A DNA stretch of 64,000 nucleotides, taken from positions 1-64,000 of the forward strand of contig DASYAU010000061.1 in assembly GCA_036501185.1 (NCBI GenBank), in the 5' to 3' direction. This DNA comes from Korobacter sp036501185 (lineage in GTDB: Bacteria > Acidobacteriota > Terriglobia > Terriglobales > Acidobacteriaceae). Every line of letters begins with the position of its first letter. The first letter of the stretch is position 1. The notes under the pieces are model-generated. The model was not told the DNA's origin. It made no database searches and worked only from the letters and a program-made list of their open reading frames with translations. The translations under genes and the position numbers were made by a program. Of the stretch, positions 34,784-44,043 are shown in pieces.

Positions 34784-37387
34784 ATGAAAAAACTACTGTG
34801 TAGTCTTGTGCTCTTCCTGTCTTGTTATTGCTCTGCGCAACGCCTTCCAAGCAACGTGGTTCCCGATCATTACAACCTGAAGTTCACGCCGGACTTTGCC
34901 AGCAACACGTTTGCGGGAAATGAAACGATCGACGTCCACGTTTTGCAGCCGACGAAGACGATCGTGCTGGATGCGGTGGAGATCAAGTTCAACAAGGTCA
35001 GCGTAACGAGCGGCGGGAAGCACTTGACTGCTGATGTCACGCCGAACGGTGATAAGGAATCGGTGACGTTGGCGCTCTCCAGCGAAGTCGCGCCGGGGGC
35101 GGCGAGCATTCAGATTGAATATGTGGGGCAACTGAACGACAAGCTGCGTGGGATGTATCGCAGCGAATCGAATAATAGAAAGTACGTGATCACGCAGTTC
35201 GAAGCGGTGGACGCACGGGTGGCGTTCCCGTCGTTCGACGAGCCTGCCTACAAGGCGACGTTCGACATTACGGCCGTGGTGGACAACGACGATACCGCGA
35301 TCTCGAATGGCCGCATCGTGAGCGACCAACCGGGTCCGTCCGGCAAACACACCATCAAGTTCTCGAGCACGCCGAAGATGTCGACGTATCTCGTGGCGCT
35401 GACGGTCGGCGATTGGAAGTGTGTTTCTGGTGAACAGGATGGAATTGCGCTACGGGTGTGCGCGACTCCGGGCCGCGAAGAGCAAGGGAAGTTCGCTCTG
35501 GAGGCGACGAAGGCAATCCTGCATTACTACAACCAGTATTTCGCGATCAAATATCCGTACGGGAAGCTGGATCAGATTGCGGCACCGGATTTCGAAGCGG
35601 GTGCGATGGAAAACACGGCGACGATCATCTACCGCGAAGCCGATTTGCTGCTCGACGAGAAGACCGCGTCGATCAATGCGGAGAAGAACGTTGCCGGAGT
35701 GATCGCGCACGAAATGGCGCACCAATGGTTTGGCGACCTGGTGACGATGAAATGGTGGAACGACATTTGGCTGAATGAAGGTTTCGCCACCTGGATGAGT
35801 TCGAAGCCGGTCGCGGCATGGAAGCCGGAGTGGAAGATCGAAGAAGACGATGTGCTCGGCACCGCGGAAGCCCTTAACACGGATTCGGTGAAGAACACGC
35901 GGCCGATTCGACAGAAAGCAGAAAGCCGGACAGAGATCAACTCGCTGTTCGACGGCATTGCTTACGGCAAAACGGCCGCAGTACTGCGGATGCTGGAGAG
36001 CTATCTCGGGCCGGAGGAATTTCGCAAAGGCGTAAACCTCTATCTCGAATCGCACAAATATTCCAACGCGACGGCCGAGGACTTCTGGAATGCGATGACG
36101 AAGGCGACCGGCAAGCCGGTGGACAAAATCATGCCGACGTTCGTCACCGAGCCGGGCGCGCCGTACGTGGCGATTGAGGCGAAGTGTGAAAACGGCGAGA
36201 CGGTAGGAACGCTTGCGCAACGGCGGTTTTATGCGTCGGCGAAGCTGATGCAGGCGCCTGCGGATGAGCAAGAGTGGCAGATCCCGGTGTGCATGAGCGA
36301 GATCGGAGGGAAAAAGTCGTCATGCGACCTGGTGACGCAGAAGCAGCAGAATTTCAAATTCAAAGGCTGTGGACAGGGCGTGTTCGGAAATGTGAATGGG
36401 GCAGGATTCTATCGGTACAGCTTTGATCAGGCCGTTCTGAATTTGCCTGACTTTAAGGTGCAGGAACTCTCGGAGCCCGACCAGGTATCGATCGTGGGCG
36501 ATGAAGCGGCACTTCTGGGGGCGGGTCAAGAGCACATCCAGAGCCTGATGGCGCTGATGAAGAAATTCAGTGGCGTGGAATCTGCGAGCGCGGTGGGCGA
36601 GATTGGCGAACAGCTCGCATACGCTCGCGATTTCCTGGTGACGGATGCGGACCGTGCCCAGTTCCAGACATGGGTGCGGGATGTATTCAAGCCGACAATG
36701 GCGGAAGTCGGCTATGCCACGAAGGCGACGGACACTCCGGATGAACGCAATCTTCGCGCGACGCTGATTGGTGTTCTCGGCGATATCGGCGAAGACCCGG
36801 ATACGATCGAATTCGCGCGTAAGACGGTGCAGAACTACATGCGGACCGGCGATCCAGGCGATCCGACGCTGCTTGGGCCGTGCTTCGGAGTGGCGGCGGC
36901 ACACGGGGACGCGGCGTTGTATGACGCGTTTCTCGCGAAGCTGAAAAACGCGAGCAAAGACCCAACGTCGTATTACCACTACTTCAATTCGCTGGCGCGG
37001 TTCCGCGATCCGGCATTGTTGAAGCGAACAATGGAGTGGGCACTGGGACCGGACGTCCGCAACCAGGACCTGTTCATCATGTTCGGCGTTTTGCGGAACC
37101 AGTACGGCCAACAGATGGCGTGGGACTTTGTGCGCGAGCACTTCAACGACATTGTGAAGAAGGCGGGGGAGAGCCTGAATGGTGCGCAATACGCCTACTT
37201 CGCGGTCGGGGTGTTCTGCGACCCGAAGCACCGCGCCGAGGCACAGGAGTTCCTGAACCAGCACGCGGTACCAGGAATGGAGCGGGTTGGACTGGAGCAG
37301 ATGGAGCGCGTGGACCAGTGCATTGAATTCCGTCAGCGAGAGGAGCCGAACCTAGCGAGCTATCTCGCTCAACAAGGCGGGAAGTGA
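34784..37387 (+). CDS. M1-family aminopeptidase, exported
   Basis: An 867-residue zinc aminopeptidase. A signal peptide (residues 1-18, ending CYCSAQ) follows an AAAGGAT site at ATG 34784. The exopeptidase motif GAMEN is at residues 273-277. The zinc site is HEMAHQWF (H309, E310, H313) with the distal Glu at 332 (NEGFATWM), the normal HExxH-x18-E spacing. The C-terminal half is an ERAP1-like helical domain. It likely trims peptides in the periplasm or outside. It sits ahead of a hairpin terminator. Confidence 0.92.
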   Translation: MKKLLCSLVLFLSCYCSAQRLPSNVVPDHYNLKFTPDFASNTFAGNETIDVHVLQPTKTIVLDAVEIKFNKVSVTSGGKHLTADVTPNGDKESVTLALSSEVAPGAASIQIEYVGQLNDKLRGMYRSESNNRKYVITQFEAVDARVAFPSFDEPAYKATFDITAVVDNDDTAISNGRIVSDQPGPSGKHTIKFSSTPKMSTYLVALTVGDWKCVSGEQDGIALRVCATPGREEQGKFALEATKAILHYYNQYFAIKYPYGKLDQIAAPDFEAGAMENTATIIYREADLLLDEKTASINAEKNVAGVIAHEMAHQWFGDLVTMKWWNDIWLNEGFATWMSSKPVAAWKPEWKIEEDDVLGTAEALNTDSVKNTRPIRQKAESRTEINSLFDGIAYGKTAAVLRMLESYLGPEEFRKGVNLYLESHKYSNATAEDFWNAMTKATGKPVDKIMPTFVTEPGAPYVAIEAKCENGETVGTLAQRRFYASAKLMQAPADEQEWQIPVCMSEIGGKKSSCDLVTQKQQNFKFKGCGQGVFGNVNGAGFYRYSFDQAVLNLPDFKVQELSEPDQVSIVGDEAALLGAGQEHIQSLMALMKKFSGVESASAVGEIGEQLAYARDFLVTDADRAQFQTWVRDVFKPTMAEVGYATKATDTPDERNLRATLIGVLGDIGEDPDTIEFARKTVQNYMRTGDPGDPTLLGPCFGVAAAHGDAALYDAFLAKLKNASKDPTSYYHYFNSLARFRDPALLKRTMEWALGPDVRNQDLFIMFGVLRNQYGQQMAWDFVREHFNDIVKKAGESLNGAQYAYFAVGVFCDPKHRAEAQEFLNQHAVPGMERVGLEQMERVDQCIEFRQREEPNLASYLAQQGGK

Positions 37388-37406
37388 TCAAGTTTGATTG
37401 AAGGGG

Positions 37407-37427
37407 AGCGGCCTGCGGGCCGCTTTT
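37407..37427 (+). terminator. rho-independent terminator after the M1 aminopeptidase gene
   Basis: Stem AGCGGCC (37407-37413) and GGCCGCT (37418-37424) with TGCG loop, followed by TTTCTG. It sits 20 bp after the stop codon. Confidence 0.8.
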
Positions 37428-37443
37428 CTGTTTGGGTGCGGAG

Positions 37444-37473
37444 TTGGAGGCAGCGAGTTTTGCCTGTTATAAT
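37444..37473 (+). promoter_or_regulatory. sigma-70-type promoter of tRNA-Phe
   Basis: -35 TTGGAG (37444-37449) and perfect -10 TATAAT (37468-37473), 18-bp spacer. The predicted start near 37480 is about 57 bp upstream of the mature tRNA. Position right after a terminator and before a tRNA supports it. Confidence 0.6.
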
Positions 37474-37536
37474 TTGTGTGTTCGCGGCAGAAGTCGTTAG
37501 CAATTCCATCCCAACGTGCCGCGCCGAACGCTCAGT

Positions 37537-37612
<76 letters not shown>

Positions 37613-37761
37613 TCTCCTTCTCTTCACAGGCATAACATCAAGCGCTCGCGATAAACGCGGAAAACCGAGCGCGCATCGCTATACTGGCGTCGCCAGAGAG
37701 CGCTGAGGCTTGCGGAAGCGAAGGCGCGCGCCCGGCAGGAAAAGTGGAGCAGTTCTCTTAT

Positions 37762-38256
37762 ATGTCTACGAAGCACCTGTTATTCGTCGTGATGATCTTG
37801 ACTCTTCCCACCTCAAATCTCTTTAGCCAACAAGGAATTGAAAAGGTCAAAGGCGGAAATGAGGAAGACGAAAAAACTGCCGTCGCTCATGTCGAAAACG
37901 AGTGGCTCGATGCTCTGAACAAGGCTGATGTAAATGCGATTGCTGAAATTCTGGCCGAGGATTTCTCCCGCCCCGCTCCAGACTCAGGCCAGTTTGTGAA
38001 CAAGCGGGATTTGCTCGGTTACTACCGAGCGCATCTTTCTCCCCTGACGTCAGGCCAAAAGCGAATCGAAGGAATGACGGTCACTTTGTATGGATCGACA
38101 GCCCTTGCAAGAGGAGTGCTCACCTCGGCGAATTCGGGTGGTCAGATTATTCGCAAGCTGCTGTTTACCGACGTGTTTGTGAAACGCGCGGGAAAATGGC
38201 AGGCGATTTCGGCGCAGGAGAACGTTGTACCACTCACTCAAGTACCGACTCATTGA
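37762..38256 (+). CDS. secreted NTF2-like (SnoaL/DUF4440) protein
   Basis: A 164-residue protein with a signal peptide (residues 1-22, ending NLFSQQ) and an NTF2-like fold domain: helix VENEWLDALNKADVNAIAEIL, then strands RIEGMTVTLYGSTALARGVL and KLLFTDVFVKRAGKWQAISAQ. The ending WQAISAQE is typical of DUF4440. Such domains bind small ligands or act as enzymes; no specific role can be assigned. ATG 37762 is chosen; a GTG at 37744 is in frame. The tRNA is 150 bp upstream. Confidence 0.75.
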   Translation: MSTKHLLFVVMILTLPTSNLFSQQGIEKVKGGNEEDEKTAVAHVENEWLDALNKADVNAIAEILAEDFSRPAPDSGQFVNKRDLLGYYRAHLSPLTSGQKRIEGMTVTLYGSTALARGVLTSANSGGQIIRKLLFTDVFVKRAGKWQAISAQENVVPLTQVPTH

Positions 38257-38296
38257 TCCTCAGCGCGGCGTTTTGCCTTCAATCTAAATGACGCAA

Positions 38297-38321
38297 AAAG
38301 GGCGGCCATAGGGCGCCCTTT
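38297..38321. terminator. bidirectional rho-independent terminator
   Basis: Stem AAAGGGCG (38297-38304) and CGCCCTTT (38314-38321), flanked by A and T runs. It separates the NTF2-like gene from the convergent TonB-receptor gene. Confidence 0.8.
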
Positions 38322-38339
38322 CGTACAACATGTGCGCGA

Positions 38340-41300
38340 TCAGAAGCTGAGTCGCAAGCTGAATTGCATGGTTCTCGGCAGCGCGAAAAATTCCAGTGAG
38401 GTGATCTGGCCGGCCGACGCGCTATCGACGTTGTTGTTGGGGAGTCCACGATTGGGGTGGTTGAAGACGTTGAAGGTTTGCCACGCGAAGTTCAGATTTG
38501 TCTTCTCCGTGAACCTGAAGGTTTTCGACAGGCCCCAGTCGGCGTCCCAATAGGCTGGTCCGCGGAGCGAGTTGCGTCCCGCATTTCCCTCCTGGAACGG
38601 AAAGAGAGTTTGGAACTCCGCAAGAGGCATAAAGGCTGCCGGATTGTAGGAACCCGAGGGAGCGTCGACGGCAGGATTGGAGATCTCCTCAGCGCGCAGC
38701 GAATAAGTGGAGTTCAGCGAGGAGTTGTTGGAGTACACCGGCGTGTACGGACGTCCGCTGTAGATGGTTGTCATCCCGGTGAACTGCCAACCTCCGAGCA
38801 CGTTCTGAGCGAAGCCGTTGGCATTACCCAGCAGCGGCATGCCTTTGCCAATCGGTAACTGGACGACGTGGCCCAGAGTGAAGGCGTTCGTGCGATCAAA
38901 TCCAGCGGGACCGTACTGCGACTGGATGTCAAACGGGCCATACTCGGCAGAGTTGTCGCCGTAATTTAGCACCTTCGACCACGTGTACTGGCTGGTCAGT
39001 GAGTAGAACGCTGACATCCGTTTTTCCGCGCTTACCTGCAGGCTGTTGTAATTCGAGCTGAAGCAATTGCAGAAAGTGGTGATGCTCTGGGTGTATCCGT
39101 TGGTGGCGTAATACGGACGGTTGAAGTCCGAGTTGCCCGGTCCAGGCACAGGATCGTTGGCGTCGATGAAGCTGTAGAGATGTCTCGCTACGTCGCCAAC
39201 ATAAGCGAGTTGCAGAGAGAGATTGTTGCCGAACTCATGCTGAATGGCGAGGTTGTACATATCGACGTAGCCCTGTTTGCGATCCGTGGGAATGCCGGTG
39301 GCGCTCACGCCCATGGGAAGCGGCAGCAGGCCGGACGACGGAATGACTGGGGTGACCGGCGCCGGAGGTCCAGCAGCAAGCGTAAACGGCAGTGATCCTC
39401 CGACGGGCGCCGCCAAATCCTGGGTGTAGTCGACTGGATAGTTGTGGCTGATCTGGATGCTGAAGAAGTTGGGGAAGAAGCTGCGTCCATAACCCGCGCG
39501 AATCACCGTATTCGGATCGAGCTGATAGGCGATTCCGATGCGAGGAGCAAAGTTGTTATAGCGATTGTTGATGTTGGTGTAACGGTCTACGTTTCCATAG
39601 CCCGCAACCATCAGCTGCCCGGTGGCAAAGTTGAAGTTCGCGCCGTCGTCGGTGTTCGCATAAGGCGCGGTGTAAAGCTCCCAGCGCACTCCCATCGAGA
39701 GGGTTAATTTCGGCGTAACGCGCCAGCGGTCCTGTACGAAGGCGAAGACGTCCTGTTCATGTTCCGTGGGATTGCCCAGGAATTCCCAGCGCTGGAAGGT
39801 GTTGGGCAATCCGAGGAGGAACGACTCGAAGGCATCGGCACTGGTTCCATACGGAGTCGCAGTTCCCGCCTGAAAGGTATAGACGCCACGCCGGCTTGTG
39901 TCGCTGGAACTACGGTAATTGACATCCCAGCGGTAATCGCCACCCCACTTGAGCTCATGATTTCCAAATTGCTTTGTCATGGTCGGCGAAAGTTGGTAGA
40001 GCTGCTCCTGTTCGTGCAGCGGAGCATTGGTGTTGATTGAGGTACCGAACTGGAAGCCGCTTGACTGAAATCCAGGGATAGAGCCGCCGCTCAGCTTTGT
40101 TCCACTGAAGATGAAGTTCGGAATTCCGCCAGTATCGGCGTTCCCGAGATTAATTCCGCCCAGTCCAGCCGTGCTCGCCGTGGATGAACCGTAATCGGTG
40201 GGCAAAACGTCAATGCCGTAACGGAAGTAGCTGAAACGGATGTTGCCAAGTAGCGACGAGCTGAACACGTGGTTCAGGTTCACTGCGCCGTTGTGGTTCT
40301 GTCCGGTTGATATGCCGGTCTCGAATGTCGGGTAGACGGAGGGTCCGCCCGCCACCGGTCCGAATACGCTGGGCGTATTGATGTTCGATCCGAAGTAGTC
40401 ATAGCGGAAGAACATGCGAGTGTTGTTGGTAAGGTAGTAATCCACTCGGCCGTCGTACTGGTTTGTGTCGAATTTAACCGAGCCGGTACCGAGGTAAAAG
40501 GGAACGCCACCCACCGTAGTATTTGGTAACGGGATCAGCGCGAGCAGGTTCGCCGCCTGAGCGTTGATAGCGCCGGACGGGAGTACCGGTCCGCCCAGCG
40601 CGGAGAGGTCGCCGCCGCGCTCAGCCATAGTCGGATCGCTGGTGAGGAAACCCGAACCGATGCGTTGACGCTGGCCCTGGTAGGTGAAGAAGAAGAACAG
40701 CTTGTCTTTCTTGATGGGCCCGCCGATGGATCCGCCGAACTGGTTGAAGCGCAGAGGTTGCTGTGCTGTGCCCGCTGGTTCGGTGTACGGATTGCGAGCG
40801 TCAAACCAGTTATTGCGAAGGAACTCGAACACGTCGCCATGCAACTGGTTGGTGCCTGACTTGGTGGTGTATTCCACGAAGCCGCCGGCTGCGCGGCCGA
40901 ACTCCGCGTCGTAGTTGCTGGTGGTGATCTTCATCTGATCCAGCGAATCCGCTGGAGGGTTTACCACTTCGATGCCGAGCACGGCATCCATATCGTCGGC
41001 TCCGTCGATCTGCCGGTTCGAGAACCCGAACAGCAATCCATCAACGTTGTTTGCCTGCCCACCCTGCGGATTTTCGTTCGCTGCGATGTCGTAGGTATTG
41101 CGAATCTCGCCGGGAGCCAGCAACTCCAGTTGAGTCACGTTTTGACTGAGGGTTGGGATGGCGGTGAGGTCAGCCGCGGGAAGCGTCGTGCTTATTTCAG
41201 CGCGGTCGGTATCCAGAACCGGGGCGACGTTCGCTTCGACGGTCACCGTCTGTTGCGTGTTACCGAGAGGAAGGGTGATGTCGGTGCGAGTTTCGCGATC

Positions 41301-41621
41301 GACATTCACGATGATGTTTTTCTGGTCAACTGCCTTGAACCCCGGTGCCGCCACATGGAGGTTATAGCGTCCGTTTGGCAGTTGGTTTCGGACGTACCAA
41401 CCCGACGCATTGGAGGTCAGGCTGAAAGAGGTACCTCGATCCGCATCGGTGATGGTGACGTTGGCATTCGGTACCACTGCACCTGTTGGATCGGTAATTG
41501 TCCCCGCGACCGCTCCTGAAGTTGCTTGCGCAGAGAGTTGCAGACTGCAAACCAAGAAGAGGACAAAAGCTAAAGCGAACTTTACGACAAGAATCCCGGG
41601 CCGAGTGTTTCTGACGTTCAC
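38340..41621 (-). CDS. Oar-like TonB-dependent receptor
   Basis: A 1093-residue outer-membrane receptor. The start is GTG 41621, seven bases after a strong AAAGGAG; an upstream TTG at 41645 would place that site inside the gene. A signal peptide leads to a carboxypeptidase-regulatory-like domain (about residues 35-115: GAVAGTITDPTGAVVPNANV). A plug domain and a large beta-barrel follow, ending in LRLSF with a terminal Phe needed for barrel assembly. This architecture is highly expanded in Acidobacteriota. It lies beside two glycoside hydrolase genes, suggesting uptake of a saccharide, but the ligand is unknown. Confidence 0.9.
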   Translation of the reverse strand: MNVRNTRPGILVVKFALAFVLFLVCSLQLSAQATSGAVAGTITDPTGAVVPNANVTITDADRGTSFSLTSNASGWYVRNQLPNGRYNLHVAAPGFKAVDQKNIIVNVDRETRTDITLPLGNTQQTVTVEANVAPVLDTDRAEISTTLPAADLTAIPTLSQNVTQLELLAPGEIRNTYDIAANENPQGGQANNVDGLLFGFSNRQIDGADDMDAVLGIEVVNPPADSLDQMKITTSNYDAEFGRAAGGFVEYTTKSGTNQLHGDVFEFLRNNWFDARNPYTEPAGTAQQPLRFNQFGGSIGGPIKKDKLFFFFTYQGQRQRIGSGFLTSDPTMAERGGDLSALGGPVLPSGAINAQAANLLALIPLPNTTVGGVPFYLGTGSVKFDTNQYDGRVDYYLTNNTRMFFRYDYFGSNINTPSVFGPVAGGPSVYPTFETGISTGQNHNGAVNLNHVFSSSLLGNIRFSYFRYGIDVLPTDYGSSTASTAGLGGINLGNADTGGIPNFIFSGTKLSGGSIPGFQSSGFQFGTSINTNAPLHEQEQLYQLSPTMTKQFGNHELKWGGDYRWDVNYRSSSDTSRRGVYTFQAGTATPYGTSADAFESFLLGLPNTFQRWEFLGNPTEHEQDVFAFVQDRWRVTPKLTLSMGVRWELYTAPYANTDDGANFNFATGQLMVAGYGNVDRYTNINNRYNNFAPRIGIAYQLDPNTVIRAGYGRSFFPNFFSIQISHNYPVDYTQDLAAPVGGSLPFTLAAGPPAPVTPVIPSSGLLPLPMGVSATGIPTDRKQGYVDMYNLAIQHEFGNNLSLQLAYVGDVARHLYSFIDANDPVPGPGNSDFNRPYYATNGYTQSITTFCNCFSSNYNSLQVSAEKRMSAFYSLTSQYTWSKVLNYGDNSAEYGPFDIQSQYGPAGFDRTNAFTLGHVVQLPIGKGMPLLGNANGFAQNVLGGWQFTGMTTIYSGRPYTPVYSNNSSLNSTYSLRAEEISNPAVDAPSGSYNPAAFMPLAEFQTLFPFQEGNAGRNSLRGPAYWDADWGLSKTFRFTEKTNLNFAWQTFNVFNHPNRGLPNNNVDSASAGQITSLEFFALPRTMQFSLRLSF

Positions 41622-41740
41622 GACAGCACTCCTTTGAGAGTGCAAGGATGAAAGCGTCTCCGCAATCGTTGGCTGGGTTGCCGGAATCGTGAGAGTTCCG
41701 GAATCCAGCCGCTCACGATGCGTGGGATGAATCGCCCGCG

Positions 41741-43915
41741 CTAGTGAACGATTTGTTGCTTCTCGAAGAAGATCAGTTCTGAGCTCTGCGGTTGAATGAG
41801 GTGAACTCTCAAGCCGCTGGTCATGAGATCGCGGCCGGTGCTTTCTATATCTGGTGAAGACCCGTCTTGAAAGTGAACGCGATAGATGGCGGACGCCGTG
41901 AGTCCTCTGAGGCGGAAGAGATGTTCGTCATCTTGGCCTGAGCCGCGGAAGGCGAAGACCACACCGCGACTTTCATCAGGCCGAACGTACTGTATCCCGT
42001 CCCAGCGAATTCCATCGGGACGATCGGCGACATGGTAAAGATCGGCGTTGCGAATCAGCGGACGGATGCGAATCTTGTACAGCTCGATTTCCATGCGCGC
42101 GGCTTTGTGCTCTTCGGCTGACCACGCACTCGTGTCCTGCATCACGGTGAGCCAACCCATCATTCCGCTACGCAACATGTAGCGGAAATTGTCCAGGCTG
42201 TGCACAGGCCACTTCTCGATGTAACACTCGAGCATGGCGGGCGGCAACACCCATGAGGCGTCGTAAAACGCACGACGATTGGAGAGCGGGTCGTAGGTAT
42301 CGGTGATCGAGAAGTAGTCTCCGTGCGCTGCCGATCCGAAATCGACCATGCGGCCGCCGTCGTTACAGATCTCCAGCAGCAGGTTGGGATGAGTTTGCCG
42401 CAGATGCTCGTAGAGGGCGTAGTAGGCGCGCGTGGCGCGATAGCTGACCTCGGTTGAGTTTGTACTAAAGGCGAATAGGGAACCGGAGTCCCACTGGATG
42501 ACGAGATTGTAGCGGTCGGGCGGGTGGTGGGGGTGATCGTTGCGAACACAGCCCTCGGCCACAACGTAACCATCGTGCTCCAGCATGTCGAGGTGAAAGT
42601 CGGAAACGACTTCGTCGAGTTTGTCGCTCACCCAATGGGCAGCTTCCGGTGCTCCGATATCGATCGTTTGTCCTTTGTAGGCCTCGGGCTTCCAATTCTT
42701 CGGCAGATCGGTCACAAGCCAGTCGTACACTTTGGGGTCGCGGACGTTCAGCGCACCGGGAGCGTCGCTATTGCCCGCCTGTGCCCAATCCATCCATAAG
42801 CCGAACTTGAGCCCGGCGCGGTGCGCCTCATCAGCGACTGCGGACAGCCCGCGCGGAAACTTCTTCGGGTCCGGCACCCAGTCTCCGATGGAACGGAACC
42901 AGCCCGCGTCGAGGTGGAACATTTCCAGACCTAGTTCTTTGGAATCGCGGATCATGCGGTCGGCGACATTTTCGTTGATGTCGACGCCCGAGCCCCAACT
43001 GTTATTCGTGGTGTACGGATAGCGTTCATCAGCCCAGGTCTCGCGAGAGCCCAGCACCTCGCGTACCCACCGGCGAAGCGTGTTGCCCGCCGTTTCCGCA
43101 TCGCCATCGAAGGCGGCGATAAATGCCGTCGGGGACTCGAAGGTCTTGCCGGGAGCCAAAGTGAAACGAAACGGGCCAGGGGTTGGATTCAGCCCGATGG
43201 AGGCCTGCACTCGCGAGCCACGCATCTCGACGTTGAATTTCATGCGCCCGCTAAACTCCGCTCCCATGTAAATGCCGGAATGGGTGCGATCGTCTTCAAT
43301 GAGGGTCCAAGGAATGATCTCGCGAGGCAGGTCGGGGATGGGATGTGCGTAGGTGGAGGAGTAGCCCGACCAACGATAGCGCGATGTGAGCTTCACAAAG
43401 TGAGTGCCCTCGGGGCTCGGAGAGTCAGCGCCTTTTTCCACGTAGAGTTGCTGAAGTGACGCCTGTCTGGTCGGCGGCCGCAGAAGAAGAGCCAGGCTCT
43501 CTTGGCGCGGCAGGGTGACGGGTCGGGTGTCCAGGTTCTCGATACGAATTCGGTGCTCGACAGGGCCACTGGCTGCGCGCAATTCCCATTCCCAGGTGAG
43601 TCGCAGCTTCGGGTCTTCCGAGAGGTAGACGTAACGGATGGTTCCGGATGTTCGCGTGGACTCCGCGGGTGTGAACTTCCAGCTCAGATGACGCGAAACG
43701 TCTGCAACGAACACGTCGGGAACAAGCGCTTCCGACTCCACGTTCTTCCAGAGGCTTCCATTTGTCGTGCGCAGCGCTGCGAGCTGCGGGGATCCACGCA
43801 GGTTGGCAACGCACACTGTTGACTCTCTGGTGGAGATGCAGTCTCCAGGTTGTGCTAAGCAAGCAGACGGCAACAGGAGAGCACAGGCCAGCAGCGCACT
43901 ATGCCGAACACGCAT
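41741..43915 (-). CDS. GH36-family alpha-galactosidase, exported
   Basis: A 724-residue protein with a signal peptide (MRVRHSALLACALLLPSACLA). The N-terminal beta-sandwich is followed by a (beta/alpha)8 domain of GH36/clan GH-D type. Visible blocks include NSWGSGVDINENVADRM, MFHLDAGWFRSIGDW, FGLWMDWAQAG, DMLEHDGYVVAEG (probable nucleophile Asp), EICNDGGRM and ITDTYDPLSNRR (probable acid/base Asp). It probably releases alpha-galactosyl units in the periplasm. It is divergent from a second glycoside hydrolase gene and downstream of nothing else. Exact substrate is inferred from family only. Confidence 0.82.
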   Translation of the reverse strand: MRVRHSALLACALLLPSACLAQPGDCISTRESTVCVANLRGSPQLAALRTTNGSLWKNVESEALVPDVFVADVSRHLSWKFTPAESTRTSGTIRYVYLSEDPKLRLTWEWELRAASGPVEHRIRIENLDTRPVTLPRQESLALLLRPPTRQASLQQLYVEKGADSPSPEGTHFVKLTSRYRWSGYSSTYAHPIPDLPREIIPWTLIEDDRTHSGIYMGAEFSGRMKFNVEMRGSRVQASIGLNPTPGPFRFTLAPGKTFESPTAFIAAFDGDAETAGNTLRRWVREVLGSRETWADERYPYTTNNSWGSGVDINENVADRMIRDSKELGLEMFHLDAGWFRSIGDWVPDPKKFPRGLSAVADEAHRAGLKFGLWMDWAQAGNSDAPGALNVRDPKVYDWLVTDLPKNWKPEAYKGQTIDIGAPEAAHWVSDKLDEVVSDFHLDMLEHDGYVVAEGCVRNDHPHHPPDRYNLVIQWDSGSLFAFSTNSTEVSYRATRAYYALYEHLRQTHPNLLLEICNDGGRMVDFGSAAHGDYFSITDTYDPLSNRRAFYDASWVLPPAMLECYIEKWPVHSLDNFRYMLRSGMMGWLTVMQDTSAWSAEEHKAARMEIELYKIRIRPLIRNADLYHVADRPDGIRWDGIQYVRPDESRGVVFAFRGSGQDDEHLFRLRGLTASAIYRVHFQDGSSPDIESTGRDLMTSGLRVHLIQPQSSELIFFEKQQIVH

Positions 43916-44043
43916 GCAGGTATCGTAAGCCAAGGAGGGGAGGGAGGCGGCCTCCGCGGGGACTACAATCGGCTGCGGCGACGCGGTTGGGCTGGCCACG
44001 AATTATGCGTCACCGGCATCTCACCGCATTTTCTGAGAGTTCC

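Noticed and set aside
43762..44043. Upstream extension of the plus-strand glycoside hydrolase
   Set aside because: It overlaps the start of the divergent GH36 gene and precedes a clear signal peptide at 44044.
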